Shown here piece after piece: positions 50,601 through 60,900 of a DNA stretch of 64,000 nt (its first letter is position 1; each line of letters starts with the position of its first letter). The stretch is taken from positions 446,153 to 510,152 of the forward strand of contig NMRB01000210.1 of the NCBI GenBank assembly GCA_002633025.1, written 5' to 3'. The stretch comes from Notospermus geniculatus (lineage: Eukaryota; Nemertea; Pilidiophora; Heteronemertea; Lineidae). The translations under genes were made by a program, and so were the position numbers. Below the pieces are notes generated by a model. That model ran no database searches. It was not told where the DNA came from and saw nothing but the letters and a program-made list of their open reading frames with translations.

Positions 50601-52474
50601 GCGTCAGTATCCTTGATTACCACGGGAAGAAACGCCCCACTCATGATTTCACTGTGGTTTGTTTGCTCTATTTTCAGCACCAAAAGGCAAAGGAAAAAAA
50701 AAGAATCCATGGTCAGATTCTGAGAGTGAAGAGAATGACATCCAGGAGGACTGGTCAGATGATAACATCGCCGAGGACGAGGTTGTTATTCCACGGGAGA
50801 GAGCAGCGGGTGGCAGAAGAACTGCAGGTATGTGTGATCGCTTCTTTGGCGTGGGGGGTGGGGGTAGGAGTGTGGAAAGCCCGGGAAGGGAGGAGTAAAA
50901 GCCAATTTGTCATTAGTAGGTTTTTAGAGTTGGATGAGGGCCTAATTGCCAATTGCAAGTGTAGTCGTTGGGGTAGTGGGGTCAGCCTTACACCCATCGT
51001 TAGAAAAGGGATGGTGAACAACTAGAGGGCAGATGGAGCTTAAAAAGGGTGGTTGATATCTGAAGCCAAGTCTTCACAAAAGACGATACTAATTGCGGCA
51101 ATTAGTATTGTCTTTTATTTGCCTCCTCTATGCCTTCTTTTTCAGCATCAAAGGCCAAGTATAACTTTGGCGATGAAAGTGACGATCTCTCAGATCATAA
51201 CGATGAGGATTTCTTCGACTCTGAACAGAAAGATAACTATGTTCCCGAGGTCATCGATGACCCGGTGGACTCAGACAGCGACTTCGGCGAGACAACATCT
51301 AAAAGGGGAAAAGAGAAGGTTTTCACAGTCAGCAGCGACTCAGAAGAAGAAGTTGTGGAGAAACCCAAGAAACAGACAACGTTTGATGACATTGTGGAGA
51401 AACCCAAGAAACAGACAACGTTTGATGACATCTTTGGAAAAGCAAAGGGTATGTAGATATCTATTGTGTGTAGTTCAGTCCCTTACTGCCAAGGTGTTGA
51501 TGTTCACTTAAACCTTGATAAAATATCAAGCCAAGAGTGGAGCTCTAACTTGGTTCATTATTTCTTTGCCTTTCAGAAAACACAACAAAGCCCAAGGCTG
51601 CCCCAAAACCCAAGCCCAAAAAGCCGGCGACTGTCATTGATTCCGATGATGATGACACAGACCTGGGTGATCTCGTCATGGAAACGGAGGAGACAAACTC
51701 CCAGACGTCTGCCGCTGATTTCACCTCCAAACCAGCGAGTAAGTAGAGCCTGTCCAATTGATTCAGAATTCTGAACACACCCTTTGCTTTCACTGCCGAT
51801 ATCCAACTGTAACTACTGTCGTTTGAGGCACTGCGAGTGGTTCTGTTGTACCAATGTTCAACATTTTGTCCCGGTTGTACTACATCAAGAACGTAGTGAC
51901 GCAGCATTATTGCATTCCTGTATTTGAGAGCGCCGCCCTGTGACAATAAAGTCAAGCGGCTGCCTCATTTGATTGAATTTAACTTCCAGAAGAGCCCAAG
52001 AAACGAGGGCCAAAGCCTAAGACTGATGGCGAGCCAAAGCCGAAGAAACCACGGGCACCGAAGAAGAAGAAGCCATTGAGTGATGATTCTGATGAGGAGG
52101 CTAAGCCGAAGAAACGAGCCAAAAAAGCACCAGCAGCGAAGAAGGTGAGCATTAGGGATGACTTCCTGGAAGGGTGTCCGAGATCCTTGACAGACCAACA
52201 AAGGAGTCGATCGTGTAAACACCCTTCATGAGATAATTCGGATTTTTGAAGCGTTGATTAAGCCTTGTATCTTATTAACCCTTGATTCTGAAGGATGATA
52301 CATTTATGTCGACTTCAATTCCAGAAAAAAGCCAAATTTGATGACAGCGAAGATGATGATGATTTCATGGCAAGTTCAACTCTCACCCATAATCCAGCAA
52401 TCGATCGTACGGGCCGCAGCAGGAAAGCCGTGAAATATACGTTCAGCGATGAGGAGGAGGAAAGTGATTATTAA
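38691..52474 (+). CDS. TOP2: DNA topoisomerase II
   Basis: Thirty exons join in phase to about 1657 aa: 38691-38726, 40152-40373, 40570-40663, 40770-41077, 41210-41425, 41581-41754, 41823-41927, 42107-42244, 42452-42745, 42934-43170, 43546-43651, 44046-44155, 44315-44522, 44636-44757, 44897-45045, 45281-45512, 45720-45919, 46019-46154, 46674-46878, 47055-47152, 47635-47793, 48220-48303, 49109-49303, 49545-49728, 50475-50516, 50678-50827, 51146-51448, 51577-51738, 51990-52144, 52325-52474. The enzyme passes one DNA duplex through another using ATP, for chromosome segregation and transcription. GHKL ATPase motifs are NNGKGIPVV and GGRNGYGAKL, and QTKE is the ATP-sensing loop. TOPRIM has EGDSAK (Glu about 490), PLRGKLLNVREASHKQ and DQDQDGSHIKG. 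The DNA-cleaving tyrosine is in ASPRYIFTML (about Tyr834). The C-terminal tail is Lys- and acidic-rich. Exon 1 (MAEDQDVALKWV, phase 0) is the least certain. It resembles vertebrate TOP2A/TOP2B about equally. Confidence 0.95.
39549..40091. mobile_element. 543-bp hAT-like non-autonomous element, copy 2
   Basis: In TOP2 intron 1. Same length and apparently the same sequence as 22545-23087, flanked by its own 5-bp duplication CAGGG (39544-39548, 40092-40096). It ends about 60 bp before the exon 2 acceptor. Identity of the two copies with different flanks means recent transposition rather than segmental duplication. Confidence 0.82.
42299..42375 (+). repeat. tRNA-like segment in TOP2 intron 8
   Basis: An A-box-like TGGCGAGGGCGTCG, a central ACTCATAACTG (CAT anticodon position) and a B box GGTTCAATTCC suggest a tRNA-Met-like SINE head. 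The partial TOP2 copy has the matching segment at 35583-35660, with a B box GGTTCAAGTCC. Stems are too poor for a functional tRNA. Confidence 0.45.
43186..43436. mobile_element. 251-bp MITE with TA duplication in TOP2 intron 10
   Basis: Inverted ends start GGGACCATCTCAAA and continue TTGGTTGATGCCGCAAAAGA. TA flanks both sides (43184-43185, 43437-43438). The partial TOP2 copy shows the uninserted site at about 36458 (attctgTAaactatcagg), so the boundaries are supported by an empty allele. GGGA ends and TA duplication recall 4540-4677. Confidence 0.82.
43770..43843. repeat. 74-bp hairpin in TOP2 intron 11
   Basis: Arms GGGTGATTTCAAAGTTGG and CCAACTTTGAAATCACCC, extended by TTTTAA pairing, leave a loop of about 25 bp. 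The partial copy has the same hairpin at 36796-36869. It is in non-coding intron sequence. Confidence 0.7.
45060..45180 (-). repeat. tRNA-derived SINE-like segment (TOP2 intron 15)
   Basis: Minus strand carries a B-box-like GGTTCGATCAC downstream of an AGTGACGAAATGAAACAGCT segment. Related sequence (CTCAGAAGTGACAGGTGC) lies at about 47255-47285. Confidence 0.4.
45594..45665. repeat. CACATAGGTATTCAT hairpin family, TOP2 introns
   Basis: A 60-75-bp hairpin with arms like TCACATAGGTATTCATTGGA occurs here and at 42766-42844 and 43904-43976, with allelic counterparts at 36041-36120 and 36937-36992. Three separate introns of one gene carry it, so it is a small dispersed element. The partial TOP2 copy breaks off inside the one at 36937. 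Confidence 0.7.
46334..46615 (+). repeat. tRNA-derived SINE with repeated 3' tail (TOP2 intron 18)
   Basis: A B box GGTCCGATCCCC follows a degenerate tRNA-like head. The body ends in GCGCTTAGAGAGCG and AAGCGCTATATAAGAAC, then a short tandem tail of ATAAGAACTCACCATT units. The head-body-tail layout is typical of SINEs. Confidence 0.65.
47305..47590 (+). repeat. tRNA-derived SINE (TOP2 intron 20)
   Basis: A box (ATAACCGAGTGGTTATCAC) and B box (GGGTTCGAATCC) are about 30 nt apart, followed by a 200-bp body containing GGGCAAGTAAAAGACCCCAT and GGCTTCGGCCCTGATGG. It ends near the exon 21 acceptor. No intact acceptor stem, so not a working tRNA. Confidence 0.65.
47817..48100. mobile_element. 284-bp PIF/Harbinger-like MITE (TOP2 intron 21)
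   Basis: Ends AGCGGGCCGCACAC and GTGTGCGGCAGGCT are inverted repeats, continuing through AGTGCAATTTTG. TTA is duplicated on both sides (47814-47816, 48101-48103). A 3-bp TTA duplication is the PIF/Harbinger pattern, and the GCCTGCCGCACAC terminus is shared with the foldback at 15200-16005. Confidence 0.75.
48328..48958. mobile_element. 631-bp element with CAGACCTGCCAACCC ends (TOP2 intron 22)
   Basis: Perfect 15-bp ends CAGACCTGCCAACCC...GGGTTGGCAGGTCTG are flanked by AACCAA (48322-48327, 48959-48964), an apparent 6-bp duplication. CAG...CTG ends suggest a hAT-type non-autonomous element. The interior has no transposase frame. Confidence 0.75.
49317..49445 (+). repeat. tRNA-derived SINE-like segment (TOP2 intron 23)
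   Basis: A-box-like GTGGTCTAGTGGCAGACT and a B-box-like GTTTGATTCCCGTCCG are about 25 nt apart, followed by GGCGCTCTACATCATAATAT. It begins only about 13 bp after the exon 23 donor. Confidence 0.5.
49545..52474 (+). CDS. TOP2: TOP2 C-terminal regulatory domain exons
   Basis: The last seven exons of TOP2 encode a low-complexity tail: Lys-rich blocks (KKPRARKKKE, KKKGKKG, PKPKKPRAPKKKK) alternate with acidic serine patches (WSDSESEEND, SDSEEEVV, DSDDDDTDLGD, DDSDEE) and end KAVKYTFSDEEEESDY. NPWSDSESE and the closing acidic patch recall the vertebrate TOP2 tail, a region of nuclear localisation signals and CK2-type phosphosites. Exon 51146-51448 contains a 13-residue unit ending EKPKKQTTFDDI twice in tandem. 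The short exon 50475-50516 is needed to keep phase. Confidence 0.88.
51352..51429 (+). repeat. 39-bp tandem duplication inside a TOP2 exon
   Basis: Two adjacent 39-bp units differ only at the first codon (GTT/ATT) and keep frame, giving VEKPKKQTTFDDI-type repeats. Recent in-frame expansion of the disordered tail. Confidence 0.9.
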
Positions 52475-53386
52475 TGAAAAGGGAGGGATTTGTTGATCCA
52501 GACTTGATCAGGAGTTGGGGGGGGGGGGGGTTGTCCTGAAATACATAATTTCAGTACATTTGATTTGAATTCCGTTCTGAAGTGCATGTATTTGAGCCGA
52601 AGTTGGCCCATGTTTCGGGGGGCAAAGTTTGGGGCCGTATTTTCATAAAAGAGGGATGAAGTGAAAAAAATCAGCAGGGAGATGCTAGTAATTTAACTCT
52701 TTGTTGTGTGTAAAATGTTTTATCAGTTGCCTAATAGTAAACTCCGTAACGACTTCGTGAGAGCCTCGTCCTGGTGTAGACATTTTTCTGTCTCATTTTG
52801 TAACTTGTATAGAATGTGTGTTGTATTTTATGTGTAGTTATGTGCTGAGAATATCTGCATTTTGTAATGTGGTTTTCCTGAACGCAATATTGTCTTAACT
52901 TGATGTATTTAAAGGAAACACTCCATGTCATGCTGTCACTATGATCCAATGATATGTCCATTTCGCATCGTGTCAATTGCATTTATTCTTGGACCGAATA
53001 CATCCAAAATTTTGTATGTTTCTGTTCGTGTTTTTCTGTAATGACCCTCTTCAAATGCAAGTCGCAGTCGGGCGATTCACTTCTAGTGTCGATATGCCAC
53101 TCCAACCGTGGGTGGGAGCCAGTGCAAATTTAAGATTCAGTCCCAAAACGCCCCCACCCCAACCAGGGTAAGAACGTGTCCTCTGACTGAGTGCCTGCCC
53201 CCTCCCTCATGCTATGCACTGCTGCCACCTATTCATGATGTCGCTCATCAAAATTACAATTATTTCCCATTGGCGCTCCATAATTACCTGGCTCCCCCTG
53301 AACGATGACGCATTGAAATAGACTCGTCCAAAATACTTCCGGTTAACCCAAATTTCGAAACCGACGGAAGTCGGGTTCCTTTAAAA
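52475..53386. other. TOP2 3' UTR and spacer to Ly6 B
   Basis: Contains a G homopolymer near 52515-52530. No AATAAA is seen in the expected range, so the TOP2 polyadenylation site is unresolved. No exon recognised. Confidence 0.5.
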
Positions 53387-54903
53387 ATGGACAAATTACT
53401 TAGTTTAGGGGTGTTTTTAGCAGTTATATCAACATGTAAGTATTGTAGAGTGTTTATAATCATTGAATCCGAAATTTTAGTATGATTTGATGTATCGTTT
53501 GGTGAAATAAAGTGCGTTTTGATCCGAGTATCTGTGTGTGTTTACAAATCCCTCGACACTCAAAATGGCGGATGACCTAAATTTCTGAACGCGAAAAGTT
53601 TCTTCTTCATGTTCTTGGTATTGTCGTCCTCTTCCCAATTATTTTGTGATCCTTATGGCATGTATGGGGCGAAGTGTTATAGTTGGTTTTGGGGGTAGGC
53701 CCTNNNNNNNNNNNNNNNNNNNNNNNNNNNNNNNNNNNNNNNNNNNGCCGTCCGTGGTCACGTGGTGGTGCAGGCAGGCGTGGTCGGATTGTCAATGAAT
53801 CATCAACTGCACTGCATCTTGGAGAAAAAAATAAAAAAAAACCGTATCTTTACAGTTGCAGTTTTTGGGCATAAATGAGCCCTTGCTGGAGATTCGGTTC
53901 CACCACCAGCACAAGAGGAAGGAGCCCCAGCCAGCCATGCCAGCTGGCAGCTGCCTGTCTCTGTCTTCTGTAACCTGTCTTGCATGCCATTTTTGGCTTT
54001 CAAATAGGCCTAGGTATAGGGCCTATCTGATGAGGCCCTATTTAATTTGGCTTGCAATTAGGGCCTTGTTAATTGGCTTGCGATTAGGGCCTCGTTAATT
54101 GGCCTACAAGTGCAATTAGGGCCTCATTAATTGGCTTGCAATCAGGGCCTCATAAGACAGGCCCTGGGCCCAAGGCAAGTTAATTAAAACTCATGAGAAT
54201 AAATTGCTTGATTACCGGTAACACATTTTTCCTTTTTTGCAGGTTATTCGTGGGAATGTTACGTTTGCAAGGATCAGGCTGATAACAAAGACAAATGTGT
54301 CAAAAGTACCATCCAATGTCAGCAACACGAGGACACGTGTATGACACAGATTAGATACAGAGGTAACTGACTGATCTCATCAGTACCATTTCAAATTAAT
54401 TATCCGTCATCCTACATATTGTATAAACTGAATATTTTTCCCTTCTCCAGTTCCGCCCTACTGGACCCCTCGTGTCGACCGCTTCCATTTCATCTCAAAG
54501 ACCTGTGCCAAGAAGAGCGTCTGTGACGACATAAGATACACGTATAGGAAGGCTTGTAAGAGGGATTGGTACGACGATTGGACGTGTATTGAATGTTGTC
54601 AGGGTGATCTCTGTAACTATTATGTAACGGTAAGTATCTGAGAGGGTAGGGTCAGGGGACATCTAGCAGTAGCCTCTTTATGTGACATCTTGTCTCAGTC
54701 AAAACTGCCTTTTCCCATGAAGGGATTTTCATTCTGTTGAAGGTCTGGTTTCTTGCATCAGCAGTGATTTGAATTGGAATGTAAACCAGATAGCTAAATA
54801 ACACTTTTATTTTCCATTTCAGCTTGGGTCTGGTACAGTTCAAGGCAGCTTAATTGTAACACTTGTGACAGCGGTAATGGTTTTGGTGCGGAATTATGTG
54901 TGA
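53387..54903 (+). CDS. Ly6/uPAR-like three-finger protein B
   Basis: Four exons (53387-53435, 54243-54362, 54451-54629, 54823-54903) join in phase to 142 aa. Exon 1 is a signal peptide (MDKLLSLGVFLAVISTC). Exons 2-3 carry a three-finger domain: YSWECYVCKDQADNKDKC, CQQHEDTCMTQIRYR, SKTCAKKSVC, YRKACKR, then CIECCQGDLCNYY with the family's CC and terminal CN. Exon 4 encodes a hydrophobic tail (GSLIVTLVTAVMVLVRNYV), likely a GPI-anchor signal. Such proteins sit on the outer cell surface, and their partners vary by family. Exon phases (1, 1, 0) and the TQIRYR/MKTRYR exon end match the Ly6 A gene at 33.3 kb, pointing to paralogues. The specific ligand is unknown. A 43-N gap lies in intron 1. Confidence 0.9.
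53704..53746. other. Assembly gap (43 N)
   Basis: Run of N in intron 1 of the Ly6 B gene. Confidence 0.99.
54031..54165 (+). repeat. Degenerate tandem repeat, unit about 30 bp
   Basis: Four to five units of AGGGCCTCRTTAATTGGCTT-type sequence with GCAATTA linkers, in intron 1 of Ly6 B. Confidence 0.7.
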
Positions 54904-56396
54904 GATAGATGGAATCAAAATGACATCAATGTGGCAACTGATCCTGATCCCCCCAGCAAGATGAGAACGTTCCTCTACCATAAATGCATCCTGTTTCCAG
55001 AAATTGATAATTGTGTTTCATTGAATGGCTGTTAGAACTTGCCAGTCACATTGGAGTTCAGAAATCTATGTACACCAAATTTATTGGATGAAGTTTTAAT
55101 GTCTTCTTTAGGAAAGTTTTCCAAAGCTGTAAATATCATGAATTGTGTACATTCATTTATCATAGCTTGCTGTGTATTCTAAATGCATTTTATTTCTGTA
55201 AATATTTAGAACATGTCAGAGGGCTTCAGATATTCACTGATTTCAGGTTTCAAGAAGTGAAGTATTTAAATATTTCTTTTTCCAAGAGTACTCTTTGGAA
55301 AACTGTCCATACTCAGTGGTATTCGGAGCGAAGAGTATGATACTCACTGGCCCCAAATATTATCTGAAGCCCTGGCCCGACCGCCAGGAAACTCCAATAG
55401 TACTAAAAAGTGATTACAGAATTTCCCTGTTAGGCTCTGCTAGTGCTATTGGAGTTTCTTGGCGGTCGGCCTTGATGTGTACTGTATACTGTTGTAAGGT
55501 TTGCAAACATATCATGATCATGATGATAGCATGTGTTATGCTTAATGGACACTAGATTTTTAGAAAAATACATTCCAAGACGTTATAACCGCCGATTGTG
55601 GCCAGTTATTGTAACGTTTTCTCAGTTAACTACCGTCCTGAAAATCGTCCCATGATTACTGTGTTTACCATATCTCTTGAGTCTTATTTCAAAGATGTGT
55701 GCTGCCCCCTATCAGGTTTTCACAAATGATTCAGAGAATATCTTTTGTTTGACTACTTGGGGCACTGATAACGTCTTTTTGTCAAAACATTCCACGATCT
55801 ACTTGTATCTGTATCCATCCAGCACAATCACAAAGGAAAATTGTTTTAAATAGTCATGTATTTTCAAATTGGTAAATTAATTGATATAATCAGCTTGTAA
55901 AGACTTTTATACCTAAAAATGTAATGTATCAACATTTTTATATGTATGGCTATAATATACTGTATAAACAATAATCTGACTCTTTTGTTAGTTACTCAAT
56001 ACTCTGTTATACTTATAGTCTTGTGGAGTTCGGCACAGGCGAACTGTAGTTCAGGATAGTGCTACAGGCCACACTCCCAGATTTTCATCTTGGAATGTTA
56101 GGAATATCGGCAGGATATACTAGTAGGCCCTGTGGTTTTCTTCACATCTACCATGTTTTTCATCAATAGATGTACTGCCATACCAATGAGAAATTGAGGG
56201 AAAAAAGGAATTTGAAGCCTTGGCCTCGAGCGTCAAAATGGGTAGGCCTCTACCGGCACAGTAGTGAGTAGGCCTACAGAACAAAATGTGAATGGCATTG
56301 TATTAATTTTGCCTATATCATAATTTAGTGCATTTGCCCCTTTATTTTGACACCGCTGAGTGAGAAAAAAAACATACATAGCATGGTAAAGAAAGG
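54904..56396. other. Ly6 B 3' flank and non-coding spacer
   Basis: No exon recognised. AT-rich, with a hairpin element at 55378-55469. Confidence 0.45.
55378..55469. mobile_element. 92-bp hairpin MITE
   Basis: Arms CCGACCGCCAGGAAACTCC and the inverse GGAGTTTCTTGGCGGTCGG extend through AATAG(T/C)AC around a short AT-rich centre. Confidence 0.65.
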
Positions 56397-56405
56397 AAAA
56401 ATATT

Positions 56406-56487
56406 CGTCGTGAGCAGGATTCGAACCTGCGCGGGGAGACCCCATTTGATTTCGAGTCAAACGCCTTAACCACTCGGCCATCACGAC
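56406..56487 (-). tRNA. tRNA-Ser (anticodon CGA)
   Basis: The minus strand starts GTCGTGATGGCCGAGTGG (A box) and ends GGTTCGAATCC (B box) TGCTCACGAC plus G discriminator. The 7-bp acceptor stem GTCGTGA/TCACGAC is perfect, the anticodon loop is CTCGAAA (CGA), and a long variable arm typical of serine tRNAs follows. There is no intron. A T5 pol III terminator follows the 3' end (A5 on the plus strand at 56397-56401). It decodes UCG. Confidence 0.95.
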
Positions 56488-56489
56488 GT

Positions 56490-57056
56490 CGGGATGGAAT
56501 CGGCGAATAAGCACAATATGTTAGATCGGTGTTGTTGAGGGCACTATCAACCTCGTGTCCAGACGTGAAATTGGCGCGTCTGTGGAAGGCACGACATGGA
56601 GGTTTTGGGCCCAACCAATTTCCAAAGTGGGGGCACAGAAGGCAGAATGGGGATTTCACAAAAGGAAAATACAAGAGACTGGTGATATTCTACTCATCTT
56701 TGTAAGGAATTAGATGGCTATGATGCAGATTCATGAGTTAAAGTGTCAAATTTTGTAATTTATTTTAGGATGATATAAGCATAATTTTGTTTGATTTGGC
56801 GTTCCTAACCTGGTTTCATGGGCTTCCGACGGTGGCGCTGACGGTTTGCTCACGCACACTAGTAATTTGTATCAATGCGCGAAATACGTCGCAGCGAATT
56901 GTCATAGTTTTGGTTGTAGTGTTAGGAAAGACGAGCTTTGGCTGACATTAATAAAATATGTTTGTATAAACAAATTAAATGACATTGTCTATAACTTTAT
57001 TTTTCGTGCTAAACAGAAAAGACAGTTCTAAAAGTAGTCCGCCACCATAACGCCGA
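56490..57056. other. Spacer between tRNA-Ser and RPL4
   Basis: No exon recognised. It would include the RPL4 promoter if exon 1 is at 57057. Confidence 0.4.
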
Positions 57057-57127
57057 CCTTTTCACAGGAATCCACACGGCGCCGGGGTTTCACACGTGGA
57101 CCGTCCGGTCGAAAATACTAAAAAATG
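57057..57127 (+). CDS. RPL4: Candidate RPL4 exon 1 (5' UTR plus ATG)
   Basis: RPL4 exon 2 starts in phase 0 with AARPLI, so exon 1 must end right after, or a few codons after, the ATG. Here a pyrimidine tract CCTTTTC at 57057-57063 resembles the 5'-TOP start of ribosomal protein mRNAs, and ATG at 57125-57127 is followed at once by GTACTT. That donor is weak, so another exon 1 in 56.5-57.9 kb is possible. Confidence 0.4.
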
Positions 57128-57589
57128 GTACTTATTCCCGCATTTATGATTGATATCACTTAAGATGCTGTTAAATAAATACCTAAGTTATGGAATCATG
57201 TACTGGTCAGTGTTCATTTGTTGTTATTTTAAGAGATTATTTAGTGGAAAGAGCTGGTTTGATGGGTCTGTGACGTGGTGTAGGAATGGTCCGCTTGGTG
57301 GCGCTAGATTTTAAGCACATGGTCCATTCCATTTTATGAAGGATAGGCCCATCAAATAACAGTCCAGGCAATGTCGAATGTAGGACACAAATAAAAAACC
57401 CTTGGAGGGCTTCCCACTTAAATAAAAACAGCTGATTTTAGGATAGGCCACCTACTGCGGAGAAAAGCCTGTTCACCGTTGCTTGCCCCGCCCCGCCCCC
57501 GTTTTGCAAGATCACCAGGATGGCAGAAAAGAGAAATGGCCCACTACTGGAAATATAGGCCTACTGCTTTTGGTCGCATGTGGTGGGGC

Positions 57590-57880
57590 CCGTACCAGGG
57601 TTCATACCGTCCTTGAAAAGTACTTGAAAAAAAAGTGACCTTGAAAAGCTAAGGAAAAGTACTTAAAAATGGAATAGCTGTAAAAATTCCTGGAAAAGTC
57701 CTTGAAAAATAAAGAGACCCGTTGAAAAAAAAGTTGTTCCTAGTTTTCTGCTACAGATGTTCTATTTTGATATGAAAATTTGTGTATTTCTCCCTTGCTT
57801 TTCAAGAATAAAGTCCTTGAAAAATCTCCAAATCATCCTTGAAAAGTCCTTGAAAAGTACTTGAAAAAAAATAGGGCCCA
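57590..57880 (+). repeat. CCTTGAAAAGTACTTGAAAA repeat
   Basis: Irregular repetition of CCTTGAAAAGTCCTTG / GTACTTGAAAAA blocks across about 280 bp, flanked by TAC(C)AGGG and GGGCCCAG. Located just before the RPL4 exon 2 acceptor. Confidence 0.6.
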
Positions 57881-57928
57881 GCTGTACTAACCATGACCTA
57901 CTAATTGTCAATCCTTTCCACTTTCCAG

Positions 57929-60900
57929 GCGGCGCGCCCATTAATTACGGTGTACACCGACAAAAATGAACCCAGTGATACCAATGTTACCCTGCCAGCA
58001 GTCTTCAAGGCACCAATCAGGCCAGACATCGTGAACTTTGTTCACTTTGAGATGCTGAAGAATACACGGCAGCCATATGCTGTCAGTGTTCATGCGGGTA
58101 AGTTGCAGCTCGGTAGAGGGATTATGTTAAAGGAGTTCGACGCCGAAGTTGTAAACACTCACTTACTGGTTCTCTATCCACGGACGCCTGCGGTGCTGCC
58201 ACCTATTGTCGGTGATATGTACTGACGTGAATATCGTGAGTGAGTTGCATCGGACCGGGAACCAGTCTAACGATCACGGGTGCTGCCACCTGCACGAAGG
58301 AATAAAACTGGTTTGCCGACCATATTTGTAAACAAACCAGCTTGTTTACAACTTCGGCGTCTAACTCCTTTAAGGCAGGGAGGGCAGCTGTAGAAGGCGG
58401 CAGCAATTGCACGATTATTTGCTGATGATGAAAACTTTTCGAGCCTTTTTGTCTGCATCTTTTGATGATTAATGATAGGGCTGAAGCAAATTACTTTTGT
58501 GATTATTGATTGAATTGAATATTTTGGACGGAGACTCAAGTTCGGCATTTCTTTCTTAAGGTCACCAGACTTCAGCTGAATCCTGGGGCACAGGTCGTGC
58601 CGTGGCTCGTATCCCTCGTGTACGTGGTGGGGGTACCCACCGCTCAGGCCAGGGTGCCTTCGGTAACATGTGCCGTGGAGGACGTATGTTCGCCCCCACC
58701 AAAACATGGCGCCGCTGGCACAGAAAGATCAACGTGAACCAGAGGAGATATGCCATGTGCTCGGCCATCGCCGCCACTGGTATTCCCTCCCTGGTGATGT
58801 CTAAGGGACACAGGATTGAGGAGACACCAGAGGTGCCACTGGTCGTTAGCGACAAGGTGGAGGAAGTCAAGAAAACAAAGGAAGCCGTACAGTTCCTCAA
58901 GAAATTCAAGGCCTGGGCCGACATTGAGAAGGTGGGTTAAAGCTGTTGGCAAACTGGCAATCTAATCTTGGAGCTGGGAGCTGAAATGATGATAAATTTG
59001 GTCCGTGTTTATGAAAACATGATTTCAACCTTTACCAACTCTGATCTGCCCCCATCATTCTCGGGGCCGCTCCCTGATTCGGCGATGAAATGAACGACTT
59101 GAGCTTCGTTGATCAGGTATGATAATCTCAAAGGCTGTCCGTTTCAGGTGTACAACTCGAAGAGATTCCGTGCGGGTAAAGGTAAAATGAGGAATCGTCG
59201 TCGCATCCAACGTCGTGGACCTTTGGTCATCTATAACCAAGACAATGGTATATGTAGAGCATTCAGAAACATACCAGGTTAGCGTCAAATTTACCAAGCA
59301 GTATTTCAGCATAAACTACTTCTAAAATGGAATTTCTTCTTTTCTCTTTCCTCCTGAATTCTGGAACAGATTGATTGTGTTCAGTTTCACCTTCTTCCAC
59401 TTCGGAATTGTTCAACACCAAAAATGATGAGACTGCTCCGTGTTTATGAAAACAGCTGATTTCAGCCTAGCTCTGAATTTGGTGCCCCCCCCCCCTTCCA
59501 GGAGGGTCTCGTGCAACATCCAAGCAAGCCCAGGGTGTGGCAAAACGTTTCCTGATTGTCAAGTGACAAATATGCTTAATTCCAGGTATAACTCTGATAA
59601 ATGTTGCCCGCCTCAACCTTTTAAAAATTGCCCCTGGTGGTCACGTTGGGCGTTTCTGCATCTGGACCGAATCTGCCTTCCGTCGTCTCGACTCATTATA
59701 CGGAACATGGCGTAAGCCTTCTAAGGAAAAGAATAATTATAACCTTCCGATGCCAAAGATGACTAATACTGATCTGTCGAGGTTGTTGAGGTGCGAGGAG
59801 ATCCAGCAGGTCCTTAGGGCCCCAAGGTAAGCTCATGTCGAAGTACCCTCTTTGTGCCGGTGCCGAACTGTACCTCGTAGATTCGGTTAACTTTATCGAA
59901 AACTGAATGCAGAGATAAATTATCAACTGGAGATGCAGTTCCATTGAATTTGCCAAAATATGATGAGAATTTTGGTCCGTGTTTATGAAATCATATGATT
60001 TCACAACTTACCATCTCTGATTTTGGCAACTTGTGTATCGCCCCAGAACAAATCTGGGATCACCTCCCTTTTAATCTTGTCTAAGTTTGTCCTAACTATG
60101 ACCATCGCACATTTGTGATGAAATCTTCTATCCATTTCCAGGGTTGAGAAGAAGAGGAGGATTCTGAAGAAGAACCCGTTGAAGAACAGGCGTGTCATGC
60201 TGCGTCTCAACCCGTACGAGGCTGTCACCAAACGTGTTGGACAAATCGCCACCAACAAGAAAGCAATCATGGCACAAAAACAGGCGGCGGGCACTAAGAA
60301 ACCAGCAGGAAAGAAGGTATGAGAATAAGATTGTATTTGCTATAACTTAGTCTACTGTCCGAGTGGTCCCTTGACCTGTGACAATGAATGTCAGTTTAAC
60401 TTTATTCGGTGCAGTTGAATCCGCTTGTGAAAGATGTGTATCTGTGTCGTGTTTCAACTGTTGTTGTGGTAGAAAGGTCCTACTCCAGTAAAATCTATCT
60501 GGTTCCAGGAAAAAGAAAAGATTATTCCTAAGAAACCTGCTGGAAAACAGCCAGCAAAGGTGATGATATCCGTGTGGTGTTAGGTGTTTCTTGAGTGGTT
60601 TGAGGTTTTCTTTGGGTCCTTACTTGCTGATGATGACCACATTCTGAGCCTTATCACCTGAACCCTGATGATCAATGATAGGACTGAAGCAAGTGAACCC
60701 GTGTGATACTGAAATTTTGTCATTTCTGCTTGGTTTGATGTCAACTCTTCTGGTGTGGCTACTCATGAAAATATTGGCAGGTGCGTCATTCAAGAGGTCC
60801 TCCTCCATGTAGGTGCTTCATTCAAGAGGTCCTCCTCCATGTAGGTGCTTCATTCAAGAGGTCCTCCTCCATGTGAGTTTCCCTGCGTTGGCTCTCAATC

